From positions 126,388 through 190,387 of the forward strand of contig UCJH01000020.1 of NCBI GenBank assembly GCA_900472785.1: a stretch of DNA of 64,000 nt. Reading direction: 5' to 3'. This DNA is from Hyphomicrobiales bacterium. GTDB lineage: Bacteria; Pseudomonadota; Alphaproteobacteria; Rhizobiales; Rhizobiaceae. Each line of letters begins with the position of its first letter. The first letter of the stretch is position 1. The notes under the pieces are model-generated. The model ran no database searches, was not told where the DNA came from, and saw only the letters and a list, made by a program, of their open reading frames with translations. A program made the translations under genes and the position numbers. Below, piece after piece: positions 52,250 through 61,912 of the stretch.

Positions 52250-53310
52250 CCACGGCAACCGCGACCGACAAAGCACCCGCAGCCGACGGCGGCTCGATCC
52301 TGCTGACGCTGATGAAGCTTCGCACCTTCATCGCGCTCTTCGCAGTCATCGCCTTCTTCTCGATCTTCGCGCCGAACTTTCTGTCGACGGCGAACATCAT
52401 CCTGATGTCGAAGCATGTGGCGCTCAACGCCTTCCTCGCCATGGGCATGACCTTCGTCATCATCACCGGCGGTATCGACCTTTCGGTCGGCTCGATCGTC
52501 GGCCTGTGCGGCATGGTCGCCGGCGGCCTGATCCTGCACGGCATCGATTTGCAGATCGGCTATACGATGTATTTCAATGTCGTCGAGGTCTGCCTGATCA
52601 CGCTGGTCGTCGGCGTCGTTATCGGCGCCGTCAACGGGCTGCTGATCACCAAGCTCAACGTCGCCCCGTTCATAGCCACGCTCGGTACGCTCTATGTCGC
52701 CCGCGGCTTCGCGCTGCTCTCATCCGACGGCCAGACCTTTCCGAACCTCGTCGGCAAAGCGGATCTCGCCACCACCGGCTTCGGCTTCCTCGGTTCCGGC
52801 CGCATCATCGGTCTGCCGGTGTCGATCTGGATTTTGATCGTCGTGGCGCTCGCCGCGGCCTACGTCGCCAAATACGTGCCGATCGGCCGGCAGATCTTTG
52901 CCGTCGGCGGCAACGAGCGCGCCGCCCGCATGTCCGGCATCCGCGTCGACCGCGTGAAAATGTTCGTCTACATGTTTTCCGGCTTTTGCGCCGCGATCGT
53001 CGGCATCGTCATCTCGTCGGAACTGATGGCCTCGCACCCGGCAACCGGCAACTCCTTCGAACTCAACGCCATCGCGGCAGCTGTTCTCGGTGGCACCTCG
53101 ATGTCCGGCGGGCGCGGCACCATCGGCGGCACCATCATCGGCGCCTTCGTCATCGGCATCCTCTCCGACGGGCTCGTCATGATGGGCGTCTCGTCCTTCT
53201 GGCAAATGGTCATCAAGGGTATCGTCATCATCGTCGCCGTGGTGGTCGACCAGGCGCAGAGACGCCTGCAGCAGCAGGTGACATTGATGCAGCTGGCGAA
53301 GAAGGGCTGA
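52246..53310 (+). CDS. D-apiose ABC importer, permease
   Basis: A 354-residue RbsC-type inner-membrane permease with about ten hydrophobic segments. Conserved text: ITGGIDLSVGSIVGLCGMVAGG, VAPFIATLGTLYVARG, GNERAARMSGIRVDRVKM and LGGTSMSGGRGTIGGTIIG. It is coupled to the ATPase by a 4-bp overlap and completes the importer. The gene is followed by a 237-bp gap holding a long imperfect palindrome. Confidence 0.9.
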   Translation: MTTATATDKAPAADGGSILLTLMKLRTFIALFAVIAFFSIFAPNFLSTANIILMSKHVALNAFLAMGMTFVIITGGIDLSVGSIVGLCGMVAGGLILHGIDLQIGYTMYFNVVEVCLITLVVGVVIGAVNGLLITKLNVAPFIATLGTLYVARGFALLSSDGQTFPNLVGKADLATTGFGFLGSGRIIGLPVSIWILIVVALAAAYVAKYVPIGRQIFAVGGNERAARMSGIRVDRVKMFVYMFSGFCAAIVGIVISSELMASHPATGNSFELNAIAAAVLGGTSMSGGRGTIGGTIIGAFVIGILSDGLVMMGVSSFWQMVIKGIVIIVAVVVDQAQRRLQQQVTLMQLAKKG

Positions 53311-53324
53311 TCGCAAGTTTTCAC

Positions 53325-53524
53325 CCCTCACCAAGCGCGTCCAGTGATTGGCTTGCGCCTCTCACGGACTTGCTATCCTCTTCCACAAGGGGAGAGGTAG
53401 GGGGTGCCACGAAGACCACGCTCGCTTGAGGCAAGGTGGATACTACGGGTTTACCTCTCCCCTTGCGGGAGAGGATACGAAGGCCGGGCGAGCAAGGCGA
53501 GCCCTTGGCCGAAGTTGGTGAGGG
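53325..53524. repeat. Intergenic mosaic palindrome (RIME-like)
   Basis: A 200-bp imperfect palindrome fills the gap between the permease and apsD. The outer arms are CCCTCACCAA (53325-53334) and TTGGTGAGGG (53515-53524). The inner arms are 27 bp each (53374-53400 and 53451-53477) and match as reverse complements in 24 of 27 positions, including ACAAGGGGAGAGGT against ACCTCTCCCCTTGC. This composition is typical of the palindromic intergenic elements repeated through rhizobial genomes. It could form a large hairpin in the operon transcript. Confidence 0.65.
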
Positions 53525-53547
53525 ATAGTCCCCGGGAGTAGATTGAA

Positions 53548-54582
53548 ATGACCGACCTCAAAGGCGCTCTCATTGGCTGCGGCTTCTTCGCCGTCAACCA
53601 GATGCATGGCTGGAACGACGTCAAGGGCGCCGACATCGTCGCCATCTGCGACCGTGACCCCGAGCGCCTGAAGATCGTCGGAGATCAGTTCGGCATCGCG
53701 CGCCGTTATACCGATGCGGACCAGATGTTCGCCGATGGCGGCTTCGATTTCGTCGATATCGCCACCACGGTCAGCAGCCACCGTGCGCTGGTCGAGATGG
53801 CCGCCGCCCACAAGGTTTCGGCCATCTGCCAGAAGCCGTTCGCTCCGACACTTGCCGATGCTAAGGCCATGGTCGCCGCCTGCGATGCCGCCGGCATTCC
53901 GCTGATGATCCATGAAAACTTTCGCTGGCAGACGCCGATCCAGGCCGTCCGCAAGGTGCTGGTATCAGGCGCAATCGGTACACCCTTCTGGGGTCGTTTC
54001 TCGTTCCGCTCCGGTTACGACGTCTTTTCCGGCCAGCCTTATCTTGCCGAAGGCCAGCGCTTCATCATCGAAGATCTCGGCATCCACACGCTGGATATCG
54101 CCCGCTATATTCTGGGTGACGTGACATCGCTGACGGCTCGTACCAGGCGCGTCAACCCGAAGATCAACGGCGAGGATGTCGCCACCATCCTGCTCGATCA
54201 CGAAAACGGCGCGACCTCCATCGTCGATGTCAGCTACGCGACGAAACAATCGATCGAACCCTTCCCGGAAACGCTTGTTGAAATCGACGGCACCGAGGGT
54301 TCGATCCGTCTGTCCCAGGGCTACGGACTGCAGGTCACCAATGCTGAAGGCACTGTCAATACCGACGTTGCACCAACGCTTCTCGCCTGGGCCTCGCGCC
54401 CCTGGCACAATATCCAGGAAAGCGTATTCGCCATCCAGCAGCATTGGGCCGACAGCCTGATCGCGGGAGCGGAAACCTCCACGTCCGGCAAGGACAATCT
54501 GAAGACGTTTGCGCTTGTCGAGGCCGCCTATAAAAGTGCTGCCTCGAAAGCCACTATCGACATCGGAAGCCTGCTTCAATGA
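53548..54582 (+). CDS. apsD: D-apiose dehydrogenase
   Basis: A 344-residue Gfo/Idh/MocA-family dehydrogenase that oxidises D-apiose to D-apionolactone with NAD. The Rossmann motif is KGALIGCGFFAVNQMHGW, with an ICQKPFAPT loop carrying the catalytic lysine (QKP in place of the commoner EKP) and IEDLGIHTLDIARYILG carrying the His/Asp pair. Segments HENFRWQTPIQAVRKVL and GRFSFRSGYDVFSGQPYL look specific to the apiose group. The ATG at 53548 is preceded by GGGAG. It overlaps apnL by 4 bp, so oxidation and lactone opening are produced together. Confidence 0.88.
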   Translation: MTDLKGALIGCGFFAVNQMHGWNDVKGADIVAICDRDPERLKIVGDQFGIARRYTDADQMFADGGFDFVDIATTVSSHRALVEMAAAHKVSAICQKPFAPTLADAKAMVAACDAAGIPLMIHENFRWQTPIQAVRKVLVSGAIGTPFWGRFSFRSGYDVFSGQPYLAEGQRFIIEDLGIHTLDIARYILGDVTSLTARTRRVNPKINGEDVATILLDHENGATSIVDVSYATKQSIEPFPETLVEIDGTEGSIRLSQGYGLQVTNAEGTVNTDVAPTLLAWASRPWHNIQESVFAIQQHWADSLIAGAETSTSGKDNLKTFALVEAAYKSAASKATIDIGSLLQ

Positions 54583-56522
54583 CCGACGTGGCCACCGCTT
54601 TCAGGCTTTATGGAACCACGCAGCCCGAGCCCGTCTCGCGGCTCCTGAAGGCAGGAAAGCTGACCGCGCACCTCACCGGCGGCAACCTGCGGACGATCCG
54701 CTATGATGGCGTCGAGGTTTTGCGTGCCATCTCGTACCTGGTTCGCGACCGCGACTGGGGCACCTACGATCCGGAACTCTCCGCCCTCGCCGTCACGGAA
54801 ACCGCCGAAGGTTTCTCCGTCTCCTACGTTGCGCACTGCACCGCTCCGGATGCGACCACACTCGAAATCTCGGCGTCGATAGAAGGCACGGCAGACGGCA
54901 AGTTGACCTTCAAGGGTATCGCCCACTCACCCACTGGTTTTACGACCAACCGCTGCGGCTTCTGCATCCTGCATCCGATCGTCGGCGTCGCCGGGACACC
55001 CGTGACCGTCGAGCATGTCGATGGTGCTGTCGAGGCGACGGATATGCCCGACCTGATCGAGCCCTGGCAACCGTTCAAGGACATGCGTGCCATCACCCAC
55101 ACCGCCCTTCCCGACGTTCGTGTCGAATGTCGCATGGAAGGCGATACATTCGAGATGGAGGACCAGCGCAACTGGTCGGATGCTTCCTACAAGACCTATG
55201 TCCGGCCACTGGCCCTGCCCTGGCCCTACAGTATCCCGGCAGGCGAACCGGTCAGCCAGCAGATTACGCTTAGGATCACAGACAGCCGCCCGGCTTCCGA
55301 TCGTTCGGTCTCGTCCGCTGGCGGCCCAGACGTCATCCGTCTGATACCCGGCGAAGCCTCCGGCGTTATGCCCGCCATCGGCCTGTTGATCACGCCCGAG
55401 GAAGCCACGGCCAGCCTCGCCGCCTTGCAGCAACGCTGCGCTCCCCAGGTGCAGGACCTGCTCTTCCATTTCGACCCCACGGCCGGTCACGGCGCGCCAG
55501 CGTTCAAAGATTTCGCCGCAATCGCCGCCATCCATGCCGGCACCACGACGCTTGAAATCGCCGTCCCCTGCCAGCGCCCGCTGGACACGGAAATGCAGGA
55601 AATCGCCGGCTGGATGGAGGCCGCCAAATTCCGACCCGACGCCATCATGGTCTGCCCCTCCGTCGATCGGCAATCAACGCCGCCCGGTAGCCAATGGCCG
55701 GACTGCCCACCGCTGGAAGACGTTTACGCGGCGGCCGCCAAGGCTTTCTCGAAGGTCCGTCTCGGCGGTGGCATGCTCTCCTATTTCACCGAACTGAACC
55801 GCAAGCGCGTGCCGGCGGAAAACCTCGCTTTCGTGAGTCATTGCACCAACCCGATCGTCCACGCTGCTGATGATGTCAGCGTCATGCAGACGCTTGAGGC
55901 CCTGCCCTTCATAACCAGGTCATTGCGCGCCATTTACGGCGAAAAACCTTACCGCCTTGGCCCATCGACTATCCCCATGCGCCAAAACCCCTATGGTAGC
56001 CGCACGATGGACAATCCGGACGGTGGTCGTATCCCGATGGCCAATCGCGATCCCCGCCACAACGGCCAGTTTGCAGCCGCTTTCGCCGCCGGATATGTTG
56101 CGGCGGTGCTGGATGCGGACCTTGAAACGTTGACGCTGTCGGCGCTGACTGGACCTTTCGGGCTCGTTGCCGGCAAGGCGGAGCCCGTTGCGGAGGGTGG
56201 AAAACGGCCTCTTCATCACGTTGTCGAGGACATTGCCGGCGTTGCGGGCCACCAATGGCGATCCGTCGTTGCTTCTCATTCGGCAAAAGTCGTTGCCTTC
56301 GAGACGGTAGCAGACGGCAGGACCGCACTATGGATCGTCAACCTGACCGGCGAATCCCAACCCGTGGACATGGCCGCATTGAACCTGCAACCCTCCGTGC
56401 ACTCGCGTGTGCTTGACGTGAAGACGATAACGGATGCGGCGTGGATACGTCCGCAGTCAACGCCGTTTGTCCACGAACAGTTGACGCTTGCTCCGTTCGC
56501 CATCGTCCAAATTCACACCTGA
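54579..56522 (+). CDS. apnL: D-apionate lactonase
   Basis: A 647-residue cytosolic enzyme that opens D-apionolactone to D-apionate. It is far longer than common sugar lactonases but matches the known apionate lactonase size. Distinctive stretches are RLLKAGKLTAHLTGGNLRTIRYDGVEVLRAISYLVRDRDWGTY at the start, NRCGFCILHPIVGVAG, TFEMEDQRNWSDASYKTYVRPLALPWPY and a late SHCTNPIVHAADDVSVMQTLEALP. No signal peptide. The start overlaps the apsD stop (ATGA). It ends 46 bp before the convergent lacI-type gene. The name relies on the adjacent apsD/apnO/oiaK/oiaX set. Confidence 0.88.
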   Translation: MTDVATAFRLYGTTQPEPVSRLLKAGKLTAHLTGGNLRTIRYDGVEVLRAISYLVRDRDWGTYDPELSALAVTETAEGFSVSYVAHCTAPDATTLEISASIEGTADGKLTFKGIAHSPTGFTTNRCGFCILHPIVGVAGTPVTVEHVDGAVEATDMPDLIEPWQPFKDMRAITHTALPDVRVECRMEGDTFEMEDQRNWSDASYKTYVRPLALPWPYSIPAGEPVSQQITLRITDSRPASDRSVSSAGGPDVIRLIPGEASGVMPAIGLLITPEEATASLAALQQRCAPQVQDLLFHFDPTAGHGAPAFKDFAAIAAIHAGTTTLEIAVPCQRPLDTEMQEIAGWMEAAKFRPDAIMVCPSVDRQSTPPGSQWPDCPPLEDVYAAAAKAFSKVRLGGGMLSYFTELNRKRVPAENLAFVSHCTNPIVHAADDVSVMQTLEALPFITRSLRAIYGEKPYRLGPSTIPMRQNPYGSRTMDNPDGGRIPMANRDPRHNGQFAAAFAAGYVAAVLDADLETLTLSALTGPFGLVAGKAEPVAEGGKRPLHHVVEDIAGVAGHQWRSVVASHSAKVVAFETVADGRTALWIVNLTGESQPVDMAALNLQPSVHSRVLDVKTITDAAWIRPQSTPFVHEQLTLAPFAIVQIHT

Positions 56523-56568
56523 TTGTCGTCCTCCCTTCTGATGAAAAAGCGTTATCCCTGCGGATGCT

Positions 56569-57612
56569 TCAATGTGTGCCGCTACCCGGGAGCAGGCGCC
56601 CACAGGATCCCCGCTCAATGATCGTGCAGCCCAGTTCTACCCGGCGTGGCGGGAGCTGTTCTCCCAGCGTGCGCAGGCAATATTCCATTTCATCGAGTGC
56701 CATGCGGCCGATCTGAGCGAGAGGCGCGTGCACCGTGGACAGCGGCGGGTCCATCATCTGGCCGCGCAGAATGTCGTCGAAACCAAGCACCGAGACATCC
56801 TGGGGAACCCGGTACCCCTTCTCTTTCAAGGCCTGGATAACGCCGATGGCGATATTGTCGGCGAGGCAGAACATGGCAGTCAGGTCGCCGAGGCCGCCGT
56901 TCTCCTCCAGCCAGCGCCGCATATCATGCGTCGCCTGCTCCGGCTCGAAACTGTCGAACATGATGATCGAGCCGCACGCGCCGATCGCCTCGTGATCGCG
57001 GATCGCCTCGCTGTAACCGTCCTGCCGCTGGCGGATCGTATATCGTCCAGGCCAGCCGACCAGCGCGATATTGCGGTGGCCGAGGTCGAGCAGATGCTGC
57101 ACCCCGAGGCGCGCGCCGTAGCGGTTGCCGATGCCGACGGAACCGACCCGCATGGTCGGGTCCTGTCCCGCCAGGAGCAGGGCTGGCCGATCGAGCCGGG
57201 ATACGGCTTCGAGCAACTCCGGATTTTCGTCGAAATAGACGATAATTCCGTCGGACTGCATCTCTTTCACCCGGCTCAACACCGGTCCGGGACTAAGACG
57301 TTTTCCCTCGGTCACCAGTGGCTTGATCTGGACGCCACGCGCCGCACATTCCTTTCGTAGGCTTTCCAGGATGGTCCAGGAAACATAGTTCGTGTCGTTC
57401 TGCGGCAACATCTCGGCCGAAGCCACGAGCATGATGGACTTCAGCGTCGGCTGCATGGCGCGGCGGATGCGTGAATCGAGATATCCGCTTTCGCGCGCGA
57501 CCGTCATCACACGCTCGCGCACGCCTTCGGAAATCTTCGCGGTGCCGTTGAGCACATGGCTGACCGTACTGACCGAGACGCCGCTCTGTTCCGCAATCTT
57601 CTTGATGCTCAC
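56569..57612 (-). CDS. LacI-family regulator of the GH105/oligosaccharide importer operon
   Basis: A 347-residue LacI-type repressor with N-terminal SIKKIAEQSGVSVSTVSHVLNGTAKISEGVRERV and an effector domain showing LLLAGQDPTMRVGSVGIGNRYGARLGVQHLLDLGHRNIALVGWPG and LGFDDILRGQMMDPPLSTVHAPLAQIGRMAL. It is the last gene of the leftward operon, only 4 bp after the permease. A regulator at the operon end suggests autoregulation with the transport genes. The operator is expected upstream of the first gene, outside this window. Confidence 0.9.
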   Translation of the reverse strand: MSIKKIAEQSGVSVSTVSHVLNGTAKISEGVRERVMTVARESGYLDSRIRRAMQPTLKSIMLVASAEMLPQNDTNYVSWTILESLRKECAARGVQIKPLVTEGKRLSPGPVLSRVKEMQSDGIIVYFDENPELLEAVSRLDRPALLLAGQDPTMRVGSVGIGNRYGARLGVQHLLDLGHRNIALVGWPGRYTIRQRQDGYSEAIRDHEAIGACGSIIMFDSFEPEQATHDMRRWLEENGGLGDLTAMFCLADNIAIGVIQALKEKGYRVPQDVSVLGFDDILRGQMMDPPLSTVHAPLAQIGRMALDEMEYCLRTLGEQLPPRRVELGCTIIERGSCGRLLPGSGTH

Positions 57613-57616
57613 GAGG

Positions 57617-58660
57617 TCATTTCACTCCGCTGCTGGCTACGCCTTCGGTGATATATTTCTGCAGGAAGAGGAATACCACGGTTACCGGCAGCAAGGTAAC
57701 GACCGTCATGGCCAGAATATAGTGCCATTGCACGTTGAACTGGCCCTGCAGGGCGTTGAGCCCGATCTGTAGCGTATAGTTGTCGGGGCTGGACAGAACG
57801 ATCAGCGGCCAGAGGAAATCGTTCCAGCGCCAGATGACCGAGAAGATCGCAAGAACCGCCAGCGCCGGGGCGCAGAGCGGCAGCACGATGCGCCAGTAGA
57901 TGCGGAATTCGGAGGCTGCGTCCACCCGGGCAGCCTCGATCAGATCGTCGGGAATGGTCAGCATATATTGGCGCAACAGGAAGACGCCTGTCGGCGTCGA
58001 AACGGTCGACAGGATTACGCCCCACAGATTGTCCGCGAGATTAAGGCCGACGATCACCATGAAGGCGGGTACCATGATTACCGAAAGCGGGATCATCATG
58101 GTCGACAGAATGAGCGCGAACACGGCATTGCGGCCGGCGAACCGGTATTTCGACAGCGCAAAGGCAGTGAGGGAATTCAAGAACAGCGTCAAGGCCGTGG
58201 CAACCACCGTTACGAACACCGTGTTCCAGAGATAACGCAGGAAATTGAACTGCTTCAGCGGCTCGGTGTAGTTGGACCACTGCAGGTGAAACGCCTTGAG
58301 CTGGCTGAGTTCGGACACCGGAACAGGGAACGTTTCCTGCGGCTTGGCCGGATTCAGCACGGTCGCCGACAGACCGATGCGGCGGACGAGCGCCACCGTC
58401 TGTTCGGTACCGTCGGCAGCCTTGCGTACCCAGACCGACAAGGGCTTTGCCTGGCCCTCGACTGTGATCGTCTGCGCTGCGCGCGGAACGAGCGCCGGCG
58501 GAAAGGAATTGATCTCGGCTTCCGTCTTCAGGGAGGAGATGACGGCCCAGGCAACCGGAATAGCGACAACCAGCGTGCCGAGAATGGCCCAGCCCCAAGC
58601 GAGCCAGTCCGTCAAATCCATCCGGCCTTTTTGCCGGGTGCGGGTGAGAAAGGCAATCAT
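57617..58660 (-). CDS. Carbohydrate ABC importer, MalG-type permease
   Basis: A 347-residue inner-membrane permease of the MalG family with six main hydrophobic segments. The coupling EAA loop is DLIEAARVDAASEFRIYWRIVLPLCAPALA. An unusually long periplasmic loop (about 40-140) follows the first membrane segment and contains VEGQAKPLSVWVRK. The ATG at 58660 has GGAGG at ideal spacing and begins right after the MalF-type stop codon. It pairs with the MalF-type subunit for oligosaccharide import. Confidence 0.88.
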   Translation of the reverse strand: MIAFLTRTRQKGRMDLTDWLAWGWAILGTLVVAIPVAWAVISSLKTEAEINSFPPALVPRAAQTITVEGQAKPLSVWVRKAADGTEQTVALVRRIGLSATVLNPAKPQETFPVPVSELSQLKAFHLQWSNYTEPLKQFNFLRYLWNTVFVTVVATALTLFLNSLTAFALSKYRFAGRNAVFALILSTMMIPLSVIMVPAFMVIVGLNLADNLWGVILSTVSTPTGVFLLRQYMLTIPDDLIEAARVDAASEFRIYWRIVLPLCAPALAVLAIFSVIWRWNDFLWPLIVLSSPDNYTLQIGLNALQGQFNVQWHYILAMTVVTLLPVTVVFLFLQKYITEGVASSGVK

Positions 58661-58661
58661 G

Positions 58662-59681
58662 TCAGACCTCCGCTTTCTTGGCGAGCCAGAGCTGCGACAG
58701 CGTGAGGACGAGCAGGGCGACACCCATCAGGACGGAAGCAGCCGAGGCCAGTCCATAGAGACGCAGGTCCGGCGAAAAGGCCGTCTGATAGATGAACTGG
58801 ACGATGAACGTGTTCGCCGTTCCCGGTCCGCCACCGTTGGTCAGCACCCAGGCTTCATCGAAAACCTGTACGGAGCGGATGAGAAGCAGCACCGTGACGA
58901 CGAGCAGGTTGGGCGTCAAAAGCGGCAAGGTCAGGCACCAGAATTGCCGCCACTGCGACGTTCCATCGATCTGGGCCGCTTCGTAGATATCGCGTGGGAT
59001 CGCCTGCAGACCGGCAAGGATGATCAGCATGTAGAAGCCCATGTGGAACCAGATGGAGACATAGACGACCCATACACGCGACCAGCCGACTTCCAGCAAG
59101 AAGATGATCCGGGTATCGAACCACTCTGTCAGGAAGCCGTTGAGCAGGCCCTCGCGCGCCAGGAACCATTGCCAGACCAGACCGACGACGACGGGAGACA
59201 GAAGCACCGGATAGAAGAAGACCGCCCGAAAAAAACCACGACCCCAGGTCAGCCGATTGAGGACAAGCGCCGTCACCAGCGCGAAGAACAGGGTGCCGAG
59301 CGTATTGAGCAGGGTATACCACCAGGTATTGTGAACGGCGGTCCAGAACAGATTGTAGCGGCAGGTGGAGGGTTCCAGATAGTTACCGCAATCCAGCAGC
59401 GCCTTGAAATTCTCAAGCCCGACGTAAGGCCGGTCCCAGATCAGGAGATTGGTGCCGCCGGTAAAGGCATAGGCAACGGCAAGGCCGACCGGCACGAAGA
59501 CGAAGATCGTAAACAGCACCATGTTCGGCAGGATGAAGACATACGGTATGCGCGCGACGCCGATGAGACGCTGCAGCGCGGCCATCGGCGCCTCCACGAC
59601 GCGCATCACCGCGTCAAGCCCATTGCCGACACGTTCGCCGCGGGCAACGGCGCGAGGCGCGACACTGGCGGGCGCGCTCAT
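58662..59681 (-). CDS. Carbohydrate ABC importer, MalF-type permease
   Basis: A 339-residue inner-membrane permease with six to seven hydrophobic segments (IPYVFILPNMVLFTIFVFVPVGLAVAYAF first). The EAA coupling loop is DIYEAAQIDGTSQWRQFWCLTLPLLTPNL. A TNGGGPGTANTFIVQFIY segment is characteristic of sugar permeases of this class. It overlaps the ATPase gene by 4 bp and the next permease starts one base after its stop. The importer lacks a visible binding protein, which is probably encoded upstream of the window edge. Confidence 0.88.
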   Translation of the reverse strand: MSAPASVAPRAVARGERVGNGLDAVMRVVEAPMAALQRLIGVARIPYVFILPNMVLFTIFVFVPVGLAVAYAFTGGTNLLIWDRPYVGLENFKALLDCGNYLEPSTCRYNLFWTAVHNTWWYTLLNTLGTLFFALVTALVLNRLTWGRGFFRAVFFYPVLLSPVVVGLVWQWFLAREGLLNGFLTEWFDTRIIFLLEVGWSRVWVVYVSIWFHMGFYMLIILAGLQAIPRDIYEAAQIDGTSQWRQFWCLTLPLLTPNLLVVTVLLLIRSVQVFDEAWVLTNGGGPGTANTFIVQFIYQTAFSPDLRLYGLASAASVLMGVALLVLTLSQLWLAKKAEV

Positions 59682-60784
59682 CGCCTTGCCTCTTTCAGCG
59701 ACACGCCGCTGGCCGCCGAAAACAGATGGGCGAAGGCAGGATCGAAGGTGAAGGCGAGGCTTGTCCCGATCTCCGCCTCGAAATGTCCCGGCACATGGAC
59801 GATCGTCAGGTCTTCGCTCTGGCTGGTCCGACCGTAGACGAAGGTCTCATGGCCCATGCTCTCGACCTGTTCCACGGTCATCGTTCCGCCGCCCGCTCCT
59901 TGGTCGGCGGCTCCGAGCCTCAGATGGGAGGGACGCAAGCCGATGACGATGTCCTCCTCCGCCTCGATGCCGGCAATAGCGTGCGGCAGGGTGAAGCGTC
60001 CAAGGTGAACGCTTTCCACGGTGACGCTGCTGCCGTCGGCCGAGATGATCTTGCCCGGATAGATGTTCATTCGCGGCGAGCCGATGAAGCCGGCGACAAA
60101 CAGGTTGGCGGGTCGTTCGAACAGGTCGAGCGGGCGGCCGATCTGCTCGACCTTGCCCTTGTTGAGGACGACGATTTTCTGCGCCATGGTCATGGCCTCG
60201 ACCTGATCATGGGTCACGTAGATCATCGTCGTCTTCAATTGCTTGTGCAGCTTGGTGATTTCCGACCGGGTCTGGACCCTGAGCTTCGCGTCGAGATTGG
60301 ACAGCGGCTCGTCAAACAGGAAGACGCGCGGCTGACGCACGATCGCCCGGCCAATCGCGACACGCTGACGCTGGCCGCCGGAAAGCGCTTTCGGCCGCCT
60401 GTCGAGATAGCCGTCGATCGCCAGCATGCGTGCGACCGCCTCGACACGGCGATTGATCTCCGCCCTGTCCATACGCAGGTTCTCGAGCCCGAAGGACAGG
60501 TTCTTGCGCACGCTCATATGCGGATAGAGGGCATAGGACTGGAACACCATGGCGATCTGGCGCTCGGCAGGCGAAAGGTCGTTCACGCGCTGGTCGTCGA
60601 AGCTCATCTGCCCGGCCGATATCGGTTCGAGCCCGGAGATCATCCGCAGAAGCGTTGACTTGCCGCAACCCGACGGCCCGACAAGAGCGACGAACTCGCC
60701 GGAGTCCACGTCGATATCGATTCCGTGGATAACTTCCAGCGATCTATAGGATTTGCGCAGATCCTTCATGGATATTGCGGTCAT
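59678..60784 (-). CDS. Carbohydrate ABC importer, MalK/UgpC-type ATPase
   Basis: A 368-residue ATPase with Walker A GPSGCGKSTLL, the Q-loop MVFQSYALYPHMSV, signature LSGGQRQRVAIGRAI, Walker B VFLFDEPLSNLDAKLR and H-loop YVTHDQ. The C-terminal regulatory TOBE domain starts near residue 235 (GSPRMNIYPGKI). It energises the MalF/MalG-type pair. In multi-sugar systems one such ATPase can serve several importers. It sits 63 bp after the GH105 gene. Confidence 0.9.
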   Translation of the reverse strand: MTAISMKDLRKSYRSLEVIHGIDIDVDSGEFVALVGPSGCGKSTLLRMISGLEPISAGQMSFDDQRVNDLSPAERQIAMVFQSYALYPHMSVRKNLSFGLENLRMDRAEINRRVEAVARMLAIDGYLDRRPKALSGGQRQRVAIGRAIVRQPRVFLFDEPLSNLDAKLRVQTRSEITKLHKQLKTTMIYVTHDQVEAMTMAQKIVVLNKGKVEQIGRPLDLFERPANLFVAGFIGSPRMNIYPGKIISADGSSVTVESVHLGRFTLPHAIAGIEAEEDIVIGLRPSHLRLGAADQGAGGGTMTVEQVESMGHETFVYGRTSQSEDLTIVHVPGHFEAEIGTSLAFTFDPAFAHLFSAASGVSLKEARR

Positions 60785-60847
60785 TTGCTCTTCCTCCCGA
60801 TTTCCCTGCCGGATGCGCTATTTGTGGGCAAAGGCGTGTCCTCCACC

Positions 60848-61912
60848 TCAGCGCGCGTGTCGTCTCGATTCCATCAGGAACAGGCCTCCCAGCGCCTGTC
60901 CGTAGGGTGTCGGCAGATTTTTGATCCGCCGATAAAAATCTAGGTTCTCACCCATCGGCGTCCCGTCCGAAACATCCGTCAAAAGGCCCGTCTCGTCGAT
61001 TCGCGAGAGGATGGCGTTGAGTGATCGCTCCGCGGTCACCCTGAAGCTCTCATCGATCAGACCCTCCCGGATGCCGGCAAGAATACCGTAGCCGATACCT
61101 GCCGTGGCGGAAGCCTCGACCGGGCTGCCTGTGTCGTCGAGCAGCGTGTGGAACATACCCTCGTCGTTCTGGAGAGCCTGAAGCGTCGCTACCTGGGTCC
61201 GGTAGACCTCCTTCAGATAGCGGGCGATAGCGCCTTCCGGCGGGGCGAGACGGAACAGTTCGGGGATGGCGATGGTGATCCAGGCATTGCCCCTCGCCCA
61301 CAACGCACGCGCATAGTTGTGCCGGCCGAGAAAGGTCCATCCGTGGAAGAACAGACCGCTCGGCGGATCGCCCAGAAACCGGATATGGCAGAGGAACTGG
61401 TAATGCGCATCCTCGATCCAGTCTGGTCGCTTGCACAACCGGCCCGCCGTCGTCATGAACAGCACGGCCATGAACAAAGTATCGTCCCAGAGCTGACCCT
61501 CATTGTCGCGTTCCTTGACGAGGTGCTGGTAGCCGCCCTCCTCGGTGCGGGGCATCTCGTCAAAGATCCACAGCGCCCAGTCTCTGACGATCAGCTTCCA
61601 GTCTTCCCGCTGGAATTTTTCCGCCAGCAGCGAAAACACCAGCATCGGAGACGTGGAGTTCACCTGGCGGCGCGGCAGGCCGCGGGCGATCTGGTTTTCG
61701 TACCAGCGGATCAGCCTGCCGAAGGCAGCCTCATCGTCACGTTCCTCTGCGTCGCGGAAATAGCCATATAGCCCGACGCCGACCTCCCAGTCCCACTCGT
61801 CGAAGACGATTTCGCCCGTATCGGCATTGGCAGCATCGCCGATGCCCCTCAAGCGGCGAAAGCCACGGGAAATCTGCGAAATGGCTGATGTGATGTCCGC
61901 GGCCGGGATCAT
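60848..61912 (-). CDS. Glycoside hydrolase family 105-type unsaturated uronyl hydrolase
   Basis: A 354-residue (alpha/alpha)6-barrel enzyme of the GH88/GH105 group (YteR/YesR-like). These remove the unsaturated galacturonyl or glucuronyl unit left by pectin and rhamnogalacturonan lyases. The key aspartate lies in GQLWDDTLFMAVLF, and the family's WARGNAWI stretch, including the second acidic/aromatic region, is present, followed by EASATAGIGYGIL. No signal peptide, so it acts on imported oligosaccharides in the cytosol. The ATG at 61912 overlaps the preceding gene by 4 bp. It links the importer operon to pectin use. Confidence 0.85.
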   Translation of the reverse strand: MIPAADITSAISQISRGFRRLRGIGDAANADTGEIVFDEWDWEVGVGLYGYFRDAEERDDEAAFGRLIRWYENQIARGLPRRQVNSTSPMLVFSLLAEKFQREDWKLIVRDWALWIFDEMPRTEEGGYQHLVKERDNEGQLWDDTLFMAVLFMTTAGRLCKRPDWIEDAHYQFLCHIRFLGDPPSGLFFHGWTFLGRHNYARALWARGNAWITIAIPELFRLAPPEGAIARYLKEVYRTQVATLQALQNDEGMFHTLLDDTGSPVEASATAGIGYGILAGIREGLIDESFRVTAERSLNAILSRIDETGLLTDVSDGTPMGENLDFYRRIKNLPTPYGQALGGLFLMESRRHAR

